Assembly (NCBI GenBank): GCA_020635875.1
Contig: JACJYY010000004.1
Span: forward strand, 1 to 64,000
Length of the DNA: 64,000 bases
Source: Flavobacteriales bacterium
GTDB lineage: Bacteria > Bacteroidota > Bacteroidia > Flavobacteriales > Flavobacteriaceae
Direction: 5' to 3'
Both the position numbers and the translations under genes were made by a program. Below, in pieces: positions 27,229-36,479 of this stretch. The notes under the pieces are model-generated. The model searched no databases. It had not been told where the DNA came from and saw nothing but the letters and a program-made list of their open reading frames with translations. Position 1 is the first letter of the stretch, and each line of letters opens with the position of its first letter.

Positions 27229-28131
27229 TTACATAAAAGATTTAACAATTGTCCTAATACTCAAGAAAATAAGTAATAGACCAATTAATACAGTAGCTTG
27301 TTTACGAGGTATTTTATTGAGTAAGTAAGCACCAAGAGGCGCTCCAATTATACCGCCAATAATTAGTCCAGAGATAACTTTCCAGCCCTCTATACCTTCA
27401 AAAACAATGAAAGTAATACCGCTGGTAAACGCTACAGCAAATTCAGCAGTGTTAACAGATCCAATAGTGTATCTGGCGTTACGGCCACGTCCCATCAGTG
27501 TAGACGTCACAATTGGTCCCCAACCACCACCGCCTACTGAGTCCATAAACCCTCCAAATGTAGCTAGATATCCTAGTTTTTTTGTTTTTCGTTTCTTAAT
27601 ATTTTGTTTCAGACCTTTTATGATTATCATAACGGCTAATATGAACATATAACCAGCAATAAACGGTTTGATGACATCGCCGTCAATTTCTACAGATAAC
27701 AAATACGCTCCTAAAAAGGCTCCAAACATACCTGGCAAAACCAGGTTGCGAACCAGTTTTTTGTTAATATTTTTGAATTTGTAATGAGAAATGGCCGAAG
27801 CTCCAGAAGTAAAGATTTGAGCCACATGTACCCCCATACTACTGATAGCTGGGCTTACGCCAAAAGAAAGTAAAAAAGAACTAGAAGTAGCCCCATATCC
27901 CATACCTAAAGTGTTATCTACCAATTGGGCAAAGATGCCAATCAACAAGAAAATAGCAAAATCACTATCAACTCCTTTTACGATGTTTTCGAAGGAAATT
28001 CCATCCTGATAGTTGAACAACAATACCAATAACAAACTTAAAAGCAGTACAATTGGTATAATGTACCAAAGGCTTTTCTTTAGTTTGTTAGATTCGCTGG
28101 CCTGAACCTGCTTTAAATGTTCAACACTCAT
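27229..28131 (-). CDS. TauE/SafE-family membrane permease
   Basis: A 300-residue membrane protein with a soluble N-terminal stretch of about 20 residues and roughly eight hydrophobic helices, including the paired DUF81 halves (NTLGMGYGATSSSFLLSFG and FMDSVGGGGWGPIVTSTLMG). The family exports sulfite, sulfoacetate or other small organic sulfur anions. It is transcribed alone from a promoter at 28160. The 191 bases before the downstream operon make cotranscription with HMG-CoA reductase possible but unlikely, because that gene has its own -7 box. Confidence 0.85.
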   Translation of the reverse strand: MSVEHLKQVQASESNKLKKSLWYIIPIVLLLSLLLVLLFNYQDGISFENIVKGVDSDFAIFLLIGIFAQLVDNTLGMGYGATSSSFLLSFGVSPAISSMGVHVAQIFTSGASAISHYKFKNINKKLVRNLVLPGMFGAFLGAYLLSVEIDGDVIKPFIAGYMFILAVMIIIKGLKQNIKKRKTKKLGYLATFGGFMDSVGGGGWGPIVTSTLMGRGRNARYTIGSVNTAEFAVAFTSGITFIVFEGIEGWKVISGLIIGGIIGAPLGAYLLNKIPRKQATVLIGLLLIFLSIRTIVKSFM

Positions 28132-28159
28132 GGATTGGTGTAAATTAATTATCCGCCCA

Positions 28160-28167
28160 CAAATATA
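28160..28167 (-). promoter_or_regulatory. -7 box TATATTTG for the TauE permease
   Basis: Read on the minus strand it is TATATTTG, 28 bases before the ATG at 28131. No clear -33 TTG was found. Confidence 0.5.
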
Positions 28168-28280
28168 TAAATTATATTAAGTCTACTAAATTAGTTCGGT
28201 ATAAAATTTAAATAGAATTATTACTACTTACATGGTGCCATTGTCGTTAATACTATCAAGTTGATTTTTATTTAGGAATA

Positions 28281-29042
28281 CTAAATAATTCGTTTGATGA
28301 CACGTAGTCGATGCGTATGTCTTTGGGTATCTACATTAAATATTCCTAAGTGATCCAAGCGGTCTATGCGAACGTGTCCGTGTGCATGAATGATATAATT
28401 GTTTTCCATCATAATACCAACATGGATGATGTTGCCTTCTTCATTGTCGAAAAAAGCTAAATCTCCAGGTTCACTTTCTTCGATAAAACTTAGTGCTTCT
28501 CCTTGAGAGGCTTGTTCAGAAGCATCTCTTAACAAACGATATCCGTTGAGTTTATAAACCATTTGGGTAAAACCCGAACAGTCAATACCATAGGGAGTTT
28601 TACCTCCCCATAAATAAGGTGTGTTCAGATACATATGAGCCGTTTTTAGGATATTGCTCTTGGGTTGTGTGTCTGTAATAATATGCCCATCAAATGTAAA
28701 TCCTTGTACATTGATATCCTCTTCCTCAAGGAATGAAAGATTAGCTCCCAACGGAATCATTACCAATTGATGAGTATTGTTTTGGACAAACTCTACCAAA
28801 TCATTGCAGAAACTAAATGGTTTACTTTGTAAATGTTTGAGTTGGTCTTGTGTGATAGATTGGTACTGTTTGACATCAATCCAACCTTCGTAATTATCGT
28901 AGAGTAATTTGATTTTGCGCCATTGACGATGTTCTTCGATGACTTTAAACGTTTCTCCAAATAATACTTGCGAAACTTGTTCACTTCTGTCTGAAGGTTC
29001 TGCTCGTAACGGAATAACTGCTAAAGTGCAAATGCCCAACAT
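28281..29042 (-). CDS. SH3b and NlpC/P60 peptidoglycan hydrolase
   Basis: A 253-residue protein with an SH3b-like N-terminal part (about 1-60, LFGETFKVIEEHRQWRKIKL and YEGWIDVKQY) and a C-terminal NlpC/P60 cysteine peptidase. The catalytic Cys is in YGIDCSGFTQMVYK, the His in NIIHVGIMM, and the third polar residue in YIIHAHGHVRID. The domain order resembles gamma-D-glutamyl-L-diamino acid endopeptidases of the YkfA type that cleave murein peptides. No signal peptide can be seen, so it may act on recycled peptides in the cytoplasm. It lies 11 bases after the thiolase gene, so they are probably one transcript. Confidence 0.87.
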   Translation of the reverse strand: MLGICTLAVIPLRAEPSDRSEQVSQVLFGETFKVIEEHRQWRKIKLLYDNYEGWIDVKQYQSITQDQLKHLQSKPFSFCNDLVEFVQNNTHQLVMIPLGANLSFLEEEDINVQGFTFDGHIITDTQPKSNILKTAHMYLNTPYLWGGKTPYGIDCSGFTQMVYKLNGYRLLRDASEQASQGEALSFIEESEPGDLAFFDNEEGNIIHVGIMMENNYIIHAHGHVRIDRLDHLGIFNVDTQRHTHRLRVIKRII

Positions 29043-29053
29043 TTATATCAATT

Positions 29054-30238
29054 CTAATTTAGTCTTTTAATAATTATTGCGGAGGCACCACCACCACCGT
29101 TACATATTGCAGCAGCACCATAGTTGCCTTTTTGCTGTTGTAAAACGCTTAATAGAGTAGTGGTAATCCTAGCTCCTGAACACCCCAAAGGATGACCCAA
29201 AGAGACTGCGCCCCCAAATATATTCATTTTTTCAGGATCAATTCCCATTATTTTGGCATTTGCGAGACTTACAACCGCAAAAGCTTCATTTATTTCAAAA
29301 AAGTCAATCATATCGATAGTCATATCGGCTTTTTCCAGTGCTTTTTGTAAGGCAATAGCTGGACTTGTCGTAAATAATTCAGGCTTTTGTGCTGCATCAG
29401 CATAGACAATAATTTCAGCTATGGGTTGAAGGCCTAATTCAATAGCTTTGGACTCGCTCATCAGTACCAAGGCGGCTGCCCCATCACTCAAAGTGGAAGC
29501 ATTAGCTGCGGTTATTGTTCCATCAGGACTAAAAGCAGGCCGTAATGAGGCTATTTTCTCAGGTTTAAAATTTAGGTATTCTTCATCTTTAGAGATGTAG
29601 TTTGTTGTGCCGTCTCGTTGTTCTATAGGTATAGGGACAACCTCATCTTTATAGTAGCCTTGTTCCCAGGCTTGTTGTGCCCTTTGGTAGGATTGAATGG
29701 TATATTGGTCTTGTTCTTTTCTTGATATGTTGTGATTGAGTGCACATAAATCGCCACAAACTCCCATAGCTTTTTGATTGTAGGCATCGGTTAGACCGTC
29801 TTTTTGTAGTCCATCCTCTAAATATAAACCACCGTATTTTTTGCCGTTACGAATATGTCCATAATGAGGTACTAAACTCATATTTTCCATTCCTCCTGCC
29901 ACTACAATTTCATTGTCTCCAATAGCGATGGATTGAGCGGCTATTTGAATTGCCTTCATACCCGATGAACAGACTTTATTTATGGTAGTACAAGGTGTAG
30001 TTTCTCCAATGCCTGCCAGCAATGCGGCTTGCCTTGCAGGAGCTTGCCCGATTCCTGCGGATAAGACATTTCCCAAATATACCTCTTGGACTATTTTAGG
30101 GTTGAGTTGTATTTTTTTAAGTGCTCCTGAAATGGCATAAGCACCCAATTGAGGTGCAGCGATAGTACTTAAACTTCCCATGAAGCTACCGATGGGAGTT
30201 CTTGCTGATGAAACGATAACCACTTTGTTCTTTTTCAT
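29054..30238 (-). CDS. Acetyl-CoA C-acyltransferase (thiolase)
   Basis: A 394-residue thiolase. The nucleophile Cys is in INKVCSSGMKAIQ (about 88), the His-containing motif is NEAFAVV, GGAVSLGHPLGCSGAR holds the second active-site loop, and the C-terminal Cys is in AAICNGGGGASA. It can condense two acetyl-CoA to acetoacetyl-CoA or cleave 3-ketoacyl-CoA in beta-oxidation. The length fits the acetoacetyl-CoA thiolase group. No beta-oxidation partner is adjacent. It could feed HMG-CoA synthesis for the reductase nearby, but the two genes are separated by other units, so this is only a possibility. Confidence 0.92.
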   Translation of the reverse strand: MKKNKVVIVSSARTPIGSFMGSLSTIAAPQLGAYAISGALKKIQLNPKIVQEVYLGNVLSAGIGQAPARQAALLAGIGETTPCTTINKVCSSGMKAIQIAAQSIAIGDNEIVVAGGMENMSLVPHYGHIRNGKKYGGLYLEDGLQKDGLTDAYNQKAMGVCGDLCALNHNISRKEQDQYTIQSYQRAQQAWEQGYYKDEVVPIPIEQRDGTTNYISKDEEYLNFKPEKIASLRPAFSPDGTITAANASTLSDGAAALVLMSESKAIELGLQPIAEIIVYADAAQKPELFTTSPAIALQKALEKADMTIDMIDFFEINEAFAVVSLANAKIMGIDPEKMNIFGGAVSLGHPLGCSGARITTTLLSVLQQQKGNYGAAAICNGGGGASAIIIKRLN

Positions 30239-30294
30239 ACCGAAAGGTTTTTAAATATCAGACTCTTAAATATAGAAAAAATAGTCAATTACAG

Positions 30295-30302
30295 TACCTT
30301 TG
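30295..30302 (+). promoter_or_regulatory. -7 box TACCTTTG for the aminotransferase/channel run
   Basis: A TAnnTTTG match 19 bases before the ATG at 30322. No clear -33 element. It could drive the plus-strand series that includes corA and the MscS genes. Confidence 0.5.
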
Positions 30303-30321
30303 TTACCCAAATTAATTAGCT

Positions 30322-31164
30322 ATGGTAAACGTAAATGGTTCGTTAAAAAAAACAGAATCGAATGACTTTGTACAAAATAGAGCTTTTTTGTACGGTGACG
30401 CAGTTTTTGAAACAATAAAGGTGGTAAAAGGTAATATTTTGTTTTTTGAGGATCATTATTTTCGATTGATGTCTGGGATGCGAATTACAAGAATGCGGAT
30501 TCCGCAAAATTTTACCATGGAAAATATTGAAGCTCAAATCCATAGAACATTAAAGTCAGCAGATTTATTGGATAAGGTAGCGCGTGTAAGGATTACGGTG
30601 TATAGGCAATCGGATGGTTTATATTCGCCTCAATCTAATGATGTAGGTTTTGTTATTCAGGTTTCTCTATTGGAAAAGGAAGCCTACGAAATGAATCAAT
30701 CTCCTTGCGAGGTAGATATATATAAGGACTTTCATATCACCGCTCAATTATTGTCTAATGTAAAAACTACTAATAGAGTACTCAATGTAATGGCTGGGAT
30801 TTTTGCCAAAGAAAATGGTTATGACAACTGCTTGCTACTTAACGAACGTAAAATGATTGTTGAAGCAATTAATGGTAATGTTTTTTTGGTAAGGGGAAAT
30901 AAACTTATCACACCTCCCTTAGAAGAAGGATGTATAAAAGGAGTAATGCGTAAACAAATTATAGATGCTGTTAAATTAATCGAAGGTGTTCAGTATGAGG
31001 AAGCTGTTATTTCACCTTTTGATTTACAAAAGGCTGATGAATTATTCATTACAAATGTGATTCAGGGTATTAAACCTGTAACTCAGTACCGTAAGAAAGC
31101 CTACAAAACAGAAATAGCATATCAACTTATATCTAAGATCAATCAATTAAATAGTTTATCTTAA
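30322..31164 (+). CDS. Aminotransferase class IV
   Basis: A 280-residue PLP enzyme of fold type IV. The pattern RAFLYGDAVFETIKV at the N-terminus is typical of the branched-chain aminotransferase, 4-amino-4-deoxychorismate lyase and D-alanine aminotransferase group. The catalytic lysine lies in LLSNVKTTNRVLN (about 150), and IKGVMRKQIID is the phosphate-binding end. The size is closer to aminodeoxychorismate lyase (PabC) than to IlvE, so folate synthesis is a reasonable guess, but no pabA/pabB gene is present. It starts a run of transport genes. Confidence 0.82.
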   Translation: MVNVNGSLKKTESNDFVQNRAFLYGDAVFETIKVVKGNILFFEDHYFRLMSGMRITRMRIPQNFTMENIEAQIHRTLKSADLLDKVARVRITVYRQSDGLYSPQSNDVGFVIQVSLLEKEAYEMNQSPCEVDIYKDFHITAQLLSNVKTTNRVLNVMAGIFAKENGYDNCLLLNERKMIVEAINGNVFLVRGNKLITPPLEEGCIKGVMRKQIIDAVKLIEGVQYEEAVISPFDLQKADELFITNVIQGIKPVTQYRKKAYKTEIAYQLISKINQLNSLS

Positions 31165-31187
31165 TACGCCAATCGAATTATTGACTA

Positions 31188-32171
31188 ATGAACGATACTA
31201 GCTCTTTTTCAACAAACTGTTCTTTGTTACTGTATGATGTCGAAACCTTTCAAAAAGAATCGGTATCTGTAGAATCAATTTTTCCATCTGATTCAACTAA
31301 GACATTTTGGTTTAATCTCTATGGTTTTCATTTTTTAAGTGATCTAAAAAGTCTGCTAAAGCTCAATCGGTGGGATGATTTTTTGATTAGATTATTTTTA
31401 GATGGAGACCATCGCAATAAGGTAATTGAGTTAGAAGATGCTATATTTTTGAGTTTAAAGACAATTCATTTTACTAATAAACATATCAGTACAGAACAAA
31501 TGATGTTTTCTGTTTCTTCTGGTATGGTACTGAGTGTCCAGGAAAGAAAAGGAGATTATTTTGAGCATATTAGAGAGCGTTTAAGAGAAAATAAAGGAGT
31601 CGTTCGCAAGAAAAAAGGAGAATATTTATTGTATTTAATTATCGAAGCAATTATTGATAATTATGCTGATACCTATGAAGAACTTTCTACAGATTTAGAT
31701 CCATTCAAAAACTTTAAGAATATTAATCCAACACCTGATTTTGTAATGGAAATAGAAAAGAATAAGCAAGATTTATTTCTTCTAAAAAAGGCTATCAGTA
31801 CATTACGGGATGCTATATCTAAATTAGAAAAAGCAAGGTTGCTAGGGACAGAAGCCAATTATTTTTCGGAATTAAAAGAACAAGCTAATTATATGCTGGA
31901 CGATATTGATTTTGATTTACATCAATTAGAGAGTACAATTAATTTGGTTTTTAACATGCAAAGTCATCGATTGAATGAAGTAATGAAAACCTTAACTATT
32001 TTTTCTGTGATTTTCATTCCTCTTACATTTTTGGCAGGAATTTACGGAATGAATTTTAAGTACATGCCAGAGTTAGATTATAAATACGGTTACTTTGTTT
32101 TGATAGGAGTAATGTTTATTGTTACTTTAATCAGCATTTATATCATTAAAAAGAAAAATTGGTTTGACTAA
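31188..32171 (+). CDS. corA: CorA-type magnesium/cobalt transporter
   Basis: A 327-residue CorA protein. A large cytoplasmic N region with a long helix (about 200-260) leads to two C-terminal membrane segments. The first begins after MKTLTIFSVIFIPLTFLAGI and is followed by the YGMN signature (YGMNFKYMPEL). The homopentamer passes magnesium, cobalt or nickel. It ends inside the start region of the next gene and lies 24 bases after the aminotransferase. Zinc-export ZntB-type relatives cannot be excluded, but GMN and the acidic PEL loop favour CorA. Confidence 0.93.
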   Translation: MNDTSSFSTNCSLLLYDVETFQKESVSVESIFPSDSTKTFWFNLYGFHFLSDLKSLLKLNRWDDFLIRLFLDGDHRNKVIELEDAIFLSLKTIHFTNKHISTEQMMFSVSSGMVLSVQERKGDYFEHIRERLRENKGVVRKKKGEYLLYLIIEAIIDNYADTYEELSTDLDPFKNFKNINPTPDFVMEIEKNKQDLFLLKKAISTLRDAISKLEKARLLGTEANYFSELKEQANYMLDDIDFDLHQLESTINLVFNMQSHRLNEVMKTLTIFSVIFIPLTFLAGIYGMNFKYMPELDYKYGYFVLIGVMFIVTLISIYIIKKKNWFD

Positions 32172-32184
32172 TATCAAGATTAAC

Positions 32185-34092
32185 ATGTTTCGTTCTAAAG
32201 TATTGTTGATTTTTATTTTGTGCTTGGGGTATAGCACGGTATTGTTTTCTCAGGAAAAAATAGCGGATGAAACAGTTACAACAGTTGATTCGAGTTTTGC
32301 TATAATTGATTCAATTAATTCGACTATACTCAATACATATAATGCAAAGATTGCCCTTATAGAAAAACAAAGGGTAGAAGATTCAATCAAAAAGGTAGAA
32401 TTAGAAAAAGAATTAACCTCGCTTAAGACTACTGATAATCTCAAAAAGGAAGAGTTATTACAACAACTCAATGAACTTAACGAGCATGAATCCAATAGAA
32501 TAGCCCAGAAAAAGGCAGAGATAGACGCTTTGCGTTCAACGGCAAAAGGCTATCCAGTAAAAGGTTTCTTTAATGAGGATTTGTTTTTGATATATACCAA
32601 GTTAGGGAGTTTTTCAGCAATAGATAGAGCTAATGCCATAAGCGAAAGAATAGCCAAAATCGGCAATCACTTTGGTTTTGACTCAACTCAAATGAAAGTG
32701 GTCTCAACAGAATCTGCTCTAGACATAGAATATGGAGATCAAATAATCATGAGTGTCACAGAGAGTGATGCTATATGGAATTCAGTGTCTAAAGAAGCAC
32801 TAGCTCAACAATACAAAGAGCAGATTACATCAGAAGTAACCAAGTATCAAGCAGAAACCAGTTGGACAACTTTATCAAAAGAAATAGGTCTGGCTATATT
32901 AGTAATCATCGTTGTCTATTTTTTAATCAAATATGTAGGGCGTGTATCAAGATGGTCAGAAGGAAAAATCAGAGCACAAGTAAATATTAGAATAAAAGGC
33001 ATAAAGATTAAAAATTATACCCTTTGGGACGCACAACAACAGGTAAATGTTTTAGTGTCTGCCAATAAATTTTTGAAATGGCTCATTAACATTCTGATCG
33101 TTTACATTGCGCTTCCTGTTTTGTTTACCATATTTCCTTGGACTAAAGATTTTTCGGAAACCTTGTTTGGTTATATCCTAAATCCAGTTAAGAAAATAGC
33201 CGTTGGAATTTGGGAATACCTTCCTAACCTGATTACTATAATAGTCATTGTGATTGTTTTTAGATATGTGATTAAAGGTTTACGGTTTTTAAAAAATGAA
33301 ATTGAAGCAGGACATTTAGAGCTAAATGGATTTTATAAGGATTGGGCTAATCCTACCTATCAAATCGTAAAAGTTTTGGTGTTTGCATTCATGGTGGTGG
33401 TAATATTCCCCTATTTACCAGGAAGTGATTCTCATATTTTTCAGGGAGTATCGGTGTTTTTGGGGTTTTTATTTACGTTTGGTTCCGCAGGGTCATTATC
33501 CAATATTGTAGCGGGATTGGTGCTTACTTATATGCGATTGTTTAAAATAGGAGATAGGGTAAAAATTGGGGAAGTTATTGGTGATGTAATCGAAAAATCA
33601 ATGTTAGTCACTCGTATCCGAACCGTTAAAAATGAAATTATTTCAATTCCCAATTCCACTGTAATGAATAGTCATACTGTAAATTATAGTAGTGATGCTC
33701 CAGACAAAGGGTTGATTATTCATACCACTTTGACTATTGGGTATGATGTAGCTTGGCAAGATGTATATCAAGCATTTATTGATGCCGCTTTACGTACTGA
33801 TTTGTTGTTAAAGGAACCCAAACCGTTTGTGTTACAAACAAGTTTAGATGATTTTTATGTTTCCTATCAACTCAACGCTTATACAAGAGATCCTAATAAA
33901 CAGGCTAAAATTTATTCAGATTTACATCAAAATATTCAGGATGTTTGTAATGAAAGAGGAATAGAAATTTTGTCTCCACATTATAGAGCAGCTCGGGATG
34001 GCAATCATATAGCTGTTCCGTCAAAATACATACCTAAGGATTATAAAGCACCAAGTTTTGGAATTAAAATAGAAGACAAAAATGACCATTAG
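32185..34092 (+). CDS. MscS-family mechanosensitive channel, large form
   Basis: About 635 residues from the ATG at 32185; an upstream TTG at 32164 lies in the corA end and is less likely. The signal peptide FRSKVLLIFILCLGYS precedes a periplasmic coiled-coil-rich region (about 50-120). Several membrane helices follow from about 235, then the MscS pore helix (LGFLFTFGSAGSLSNIVAG) and the cytoplasmic beta domain (MRLFKIGDRVKIGEVIGDVIE). It opens under membrane tension to release solutes during hypo-osmotic shock. The long periplasmic part resembles larger MscS relatives. Its end overlaps the following channel by 11 bases. Confidence 0.9.
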   Translation: MFRSKVLLIFILCLGYSTVLFSQEKIADETVTTVDSSFAIIDSINSTILNTYNAKIALIEKQRVEDSIKKVELEKELTSLKTTDNLKKEELLQQLNELNEHESNRIAQKKAEIDALRSTAKGYPVKGFFNEDLFLIYTKLGSFSAIDRANAISERIAKIGNHFGFDSTQMKVVSTESALDIEYGDQIIMSVTESDAIWNSVSKEALAQQYKEQITSEVTKYQAETSWTTLSKEIGLAILVIIVVYFLIKYVGRVSRWSEGKIRAQVNIRIKGIKIKNYTLWDAQQQVNVLVSANKFLKWLINILIVYIALPVLFTIFPWTKDFSETLFGYILNPVKKIAVGIWEYLPNLITIIVIVIVFRYVIKGLRFLKNEIEAGHLELNGFYKDWANPTYQIVKVLVFAFMVVVIFPYLPGSDSHIFQGVSVFLGFLFTFGSAGSLSNIVAGLVLTYMRLFKIGDRVKIGEVIGDVIEKSMLVTRIRTVKNEIISIPNSTVMNSHTVNYSSDAPDKGLIIHTTLTIGYDVAWQDVYQAFIDAALRTDLLLKEPKPFVLQTSLDDFYVSYQLNAYTRDPNKQAKIYSDLHQNIQDVCNERGIEILSPHYRAARDGNHIAVPSKYIPKDYKAPSFGIKIEDKNDH

Positions 34093-34885
34093 GCAACAAT
34101 TACATCAAGTGGTATTTGGAACTGATACTAAAGCAGGTAGGCAGTTTGATGTCGTATTGCTTTGGATAATCGTGTTCAGTGTTTTTGTTGTAATGCTAGA
34201 GAGCGTTCCAGAAATAGGCGGTACTTATGCCAATGTATTTTGGACTGTAGAATGGGGATTAACCATCGTGTTTACAATAGAGTATATCATTCGTTTGTGG
34301 ATAAGTCCAAAGCCGATTAGATATATTTTTAGTTTTTGGGGTATTATTGATTTATTATCCATAATACCAACTTATTTAACCTTTTTTATTGCGGGTACAC
34401 ACTATTTACTGGTTATTAGGATTTTTAGATTGTTGCGTGTTTTTAGAGTGTTAAAACTCGCTCGATTTACCTCAGAAGCCAAGGTGCTCATTGATTCGCT
34501 TAGAGATAGTGCTTACAAGATTAGTATTTTTTTGATGTCAGTTGTTGCAATTGTAGTTATCATGGGAACTCTAATGTATGTTGTCGAGGGAGGCGAAAAA
34601 GGTTTTACTAGTATTCCACAAAGTATATATTGGGCTATTGTTACCGTGACAACTGTTGGGTATGGAGATATGGTGCCACATACGGTGTTGGGTAAATTTA
34701 TTTCTTCTTTTGTGATGATTTTAGGGTACGCTATTATTGCAGTTCCTACTGGAATCGTAACAGTAGCATTTTCAAAATCTAGTGAAAACCAAAAGAAATG
34801 TAGAAGTTGTAGTCACAATAATAGTAATGAGGCAAATTATTGTAACATTTGTGGAGAACAAATAGATGATCAAAAAGAAAAGTAG
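34082..34885 (+). CDS. Voltage-gated potassium channel-like protein with zinc-ribbon tail
   Basis: A 267-residue six-helix channel. The voltage-sensor S4 has Arg or Lys every third residue (RIFRLLRVFRVLKLAR, about 113-128). The pore helix is followed by the selectivity filter TTVGYGD (190-196). After S6 the protein ends in a small four-cysteine zinc ribbon, with CRSC and CNIC (Cys240, 243, 254, 257). That tail is not part of the standard Kv/KvAP fold. It overlaps the MscS gene upstream and precedes another MscS gene by 2 bases, so it is part of an osmotic or ion-flux operon. Confidence 0.9.
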   Translation: MTIRQQLHQVVFGTDTKAGRQFDVVLLWIIVFSVFVVMLESVPEIGGTYANVFWTVEWGLTIVFTIEYIIRLWISPKPIRYIFSFWGIIDLLSIIPTYLTFFIAGTHYLLVIRIFRLLRVFRVLKLARFTSEAKVLIDSLRDSAYKISIFLMSVVAIVVIMGTLMYVVEGGEKGFTSIPQSIYWAIVTVTTVGYGDMVPHTVLGKFISSFVMILGYAIIAVPTGIVTVAFSKSSENQKKCRSCSHNNSNEANYCNICGEQIDDQKEK

Positions 34886-34887
34886 TT

Positions 34888-35745
34888 ATGGAGAGTTTTT
34901 CTGATTTTATTATTTTCAAATTTGGAGGATTTCATTTAAAAGTGGCGTCAGTGATATCATTTTTGGTATTCATTTTTGTTGTAATCTTTTTTTTAAAAAT
35001 TCTCAAGACAGCTGTTTATAGTATCAAGAAATTTGATACGGTTAAAAAGTTCACTTTTTACAGTATACTAAAATACATTACACTAGTTTTTGCTTGTGTG
35101 ATTGGATTGCAGATATTAGGATTTGATTTGTCCGTTTTAGTTGCTGGTTCAGCGGCTTTGTTAGTGGGTATCGGACTTGGACTTCAAAATCTATTTAGTG
35201 ATTTTATATCGGGAATTATTTTGTTAATCGGTTCTTCCATTAAGGTAAATGATGTAATTGAAGTAAATGGATTAGTTTGTAGGGTCAAAGAAATTAATTT
35301 TAGGACAACTACTGTTTTTACTAGAGATGATAAATACATCATTTTACCCAACACAGAATTAACTAAAAGTCAATTAATAAATTGGACACACAGTCATTTG
35401 TCGTCACGATTTCAAATTAGAGTGGGAGTTGATTATTCATCCGATGTTCCAACGGTAATGAAGATAATGGAGCATGCCGCGACTGTTCAGAAAGGAGTGC
35501 AAAAAGAACCTAAACCTTTTGTTAGATTCATAGATTTTGGTTCTTCTTCATTAGACTTTGAAGTGTATTTTTGGTCGGAGGAAGTCTTTCGTGTTGAACA
35601 AATAAAAAGCGAAATTAGAGTGCGAATGTTCAAATTATTTGCAGAAAACAACGTAACTATTCCATTCCCTCAACGCGTGATGCACATAAAGAATGATAAC
35701 CCGAATGCAGGTCGAGTTAAAACTTATATAGATAGCCTAAAGTAG
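34888..35745 (+). CDS. MscS-family mechanosensitive channel, small form
   Basis: A 285-residue MscS protein close to E. coli MscS in size. There is a hydrophobic N region, a pore-lining helix with small residues (GSAALLVGIGLGLQNLFSDF, about 89-108), then SSIKVNDVIEVNGLVCRVKE and the C-terminal alpha/beta cytoplasmic cage. It is the last gene of the plus-strand channel run. Its last 29 bases overlap the end of the convergent outer-membrane protein gene. Confidence 0.92.
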   Translation: MESFSDFIIFKFGGFHLKVASVISFLVFIFVVIFFLKILKTAVYSIKKFDTVKKFTFYSILKYITLVFACVIGLQILGFDLSVLVAGSAALLVGIGLGLQNLFSDFISGIILLIGSSIKVNDVIEVNGLVCRVKEINFRTTTVFTRDDKYIILPNTELTKSQLINWTHSHLSSRFQIRVGVDYSSDVPTVMKIMEHAATVQKGVQKEPKPFVRFIDFGSSSLDFEVYFWSEEVFRVEQIKSEIRVRMFKLFAENNVTIPFPQRVMHIKNDNPNAGRVKTYIDSLK

Positions 35746-36358
35746 CTTGGTATTGACTCAAGTCATGTCTAGATTTGGCAATAACATAAATACCATATTT
35801 GGTGGTAATACCAGCACCAAAATTAAAGCCTACTACAGAATCTTCTATGGTGTCATTATATTGAGCTCCTGACGAATTGGCCAATGCTTTTAATTGAGCA
35901 GGAACATCAATTGTGATTTTACCCTCGCTAAAATCAGCACCAGCAATAGCAAATAAATCAAATGTTTTGTTCAACAATACGGAATAAGTTAAATCAAGAC
36001 TGTAGTTGTTGGCGGAAATGTTTGTAGGAACATGAGCTGATAGTGTTTGGTTACCCAAGCCTCCAAGATTAACAGTTGATGAAATTTCAACATTCTTTTG
36101 AGAAGAAAAGATATAACTGTAACTAGCGTTAACACCTAACTTTTTCGTGATTTTGAAACGAGCTTGTGCTGTCAACCCCCAGTTATTATAACGAATATCA
36201 TCGATGTTGTTAATGCCTATTTTTGAAAGTTCAGTATTAACACTTGATGCGTCGAATTCACTTGTCACAAATGTTCCTCCAATTCCTATATAGAAGTCCT
36301 GAGAGGAAACCGTGTGAACAGAAAACAAAATAAAAGCAAAGAGTACTATTTTTTTCAT
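35717..36358 (-). CDS. Outer-membrane beta-barrel protein
   Basis: A 213-residue exported protein with a signal peptide (KKIVLFAFILFSVHTVSSQ). Alternating hydrophobic strands (YNWGLTAQARFKITKKLGVN and LDLTYSVLLNKTFDLFAIAG) and a C-terminal aromatic residue (YLYKF) match a small OmpA/OmpW-like beta-barrel. It is transcribed alone from the purM side and its 3' end shares 29 coding bases with the MscS gene on the other strand. The function is unknown. Confidence 0.75.
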   Translation of the reverse strand: MKKIVLFAFILFSVHTVSSQDFYIGIGGTFVTSEFDASSVNTELSKIGINNIDDIRYNNWGLTAQARFKITKKLGVNASYSYIFSSQKNVEISSTVNLGGLGNQTLSAHVPTNISANNYSLDLTYSVLLNKTFDLFAIAGADFSEGKITIDVPAQLKALANSSGAQYNDTIEDSVVGFNFGAGITTKYGIYVIAKSRHDLSQYQATLGYLYKF

Positions 36359-36422
36359 AATTGGTAAATTTTGATTCGCAATTTAAGAATAAAATGACGA
36401 ATACTTGACCGTAAAAAAGTAA

Positions 36423-36453
36423 TTGCAACACTTTTTAATAATGATTACATTTG
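36423..36453 (+). promoter_or_regulatory. Promoter of purM
   Basis: TTG (36423-36425), a 20-base spacer and TACATTTG (36446-36453) form a full Bacteroidota consensus promoter. The ATG of purM follows 26 bases after the box. Confidence 0.8.
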
Positions 36454-36479
36454 CAACCATCATATATTAATAGAAATTC

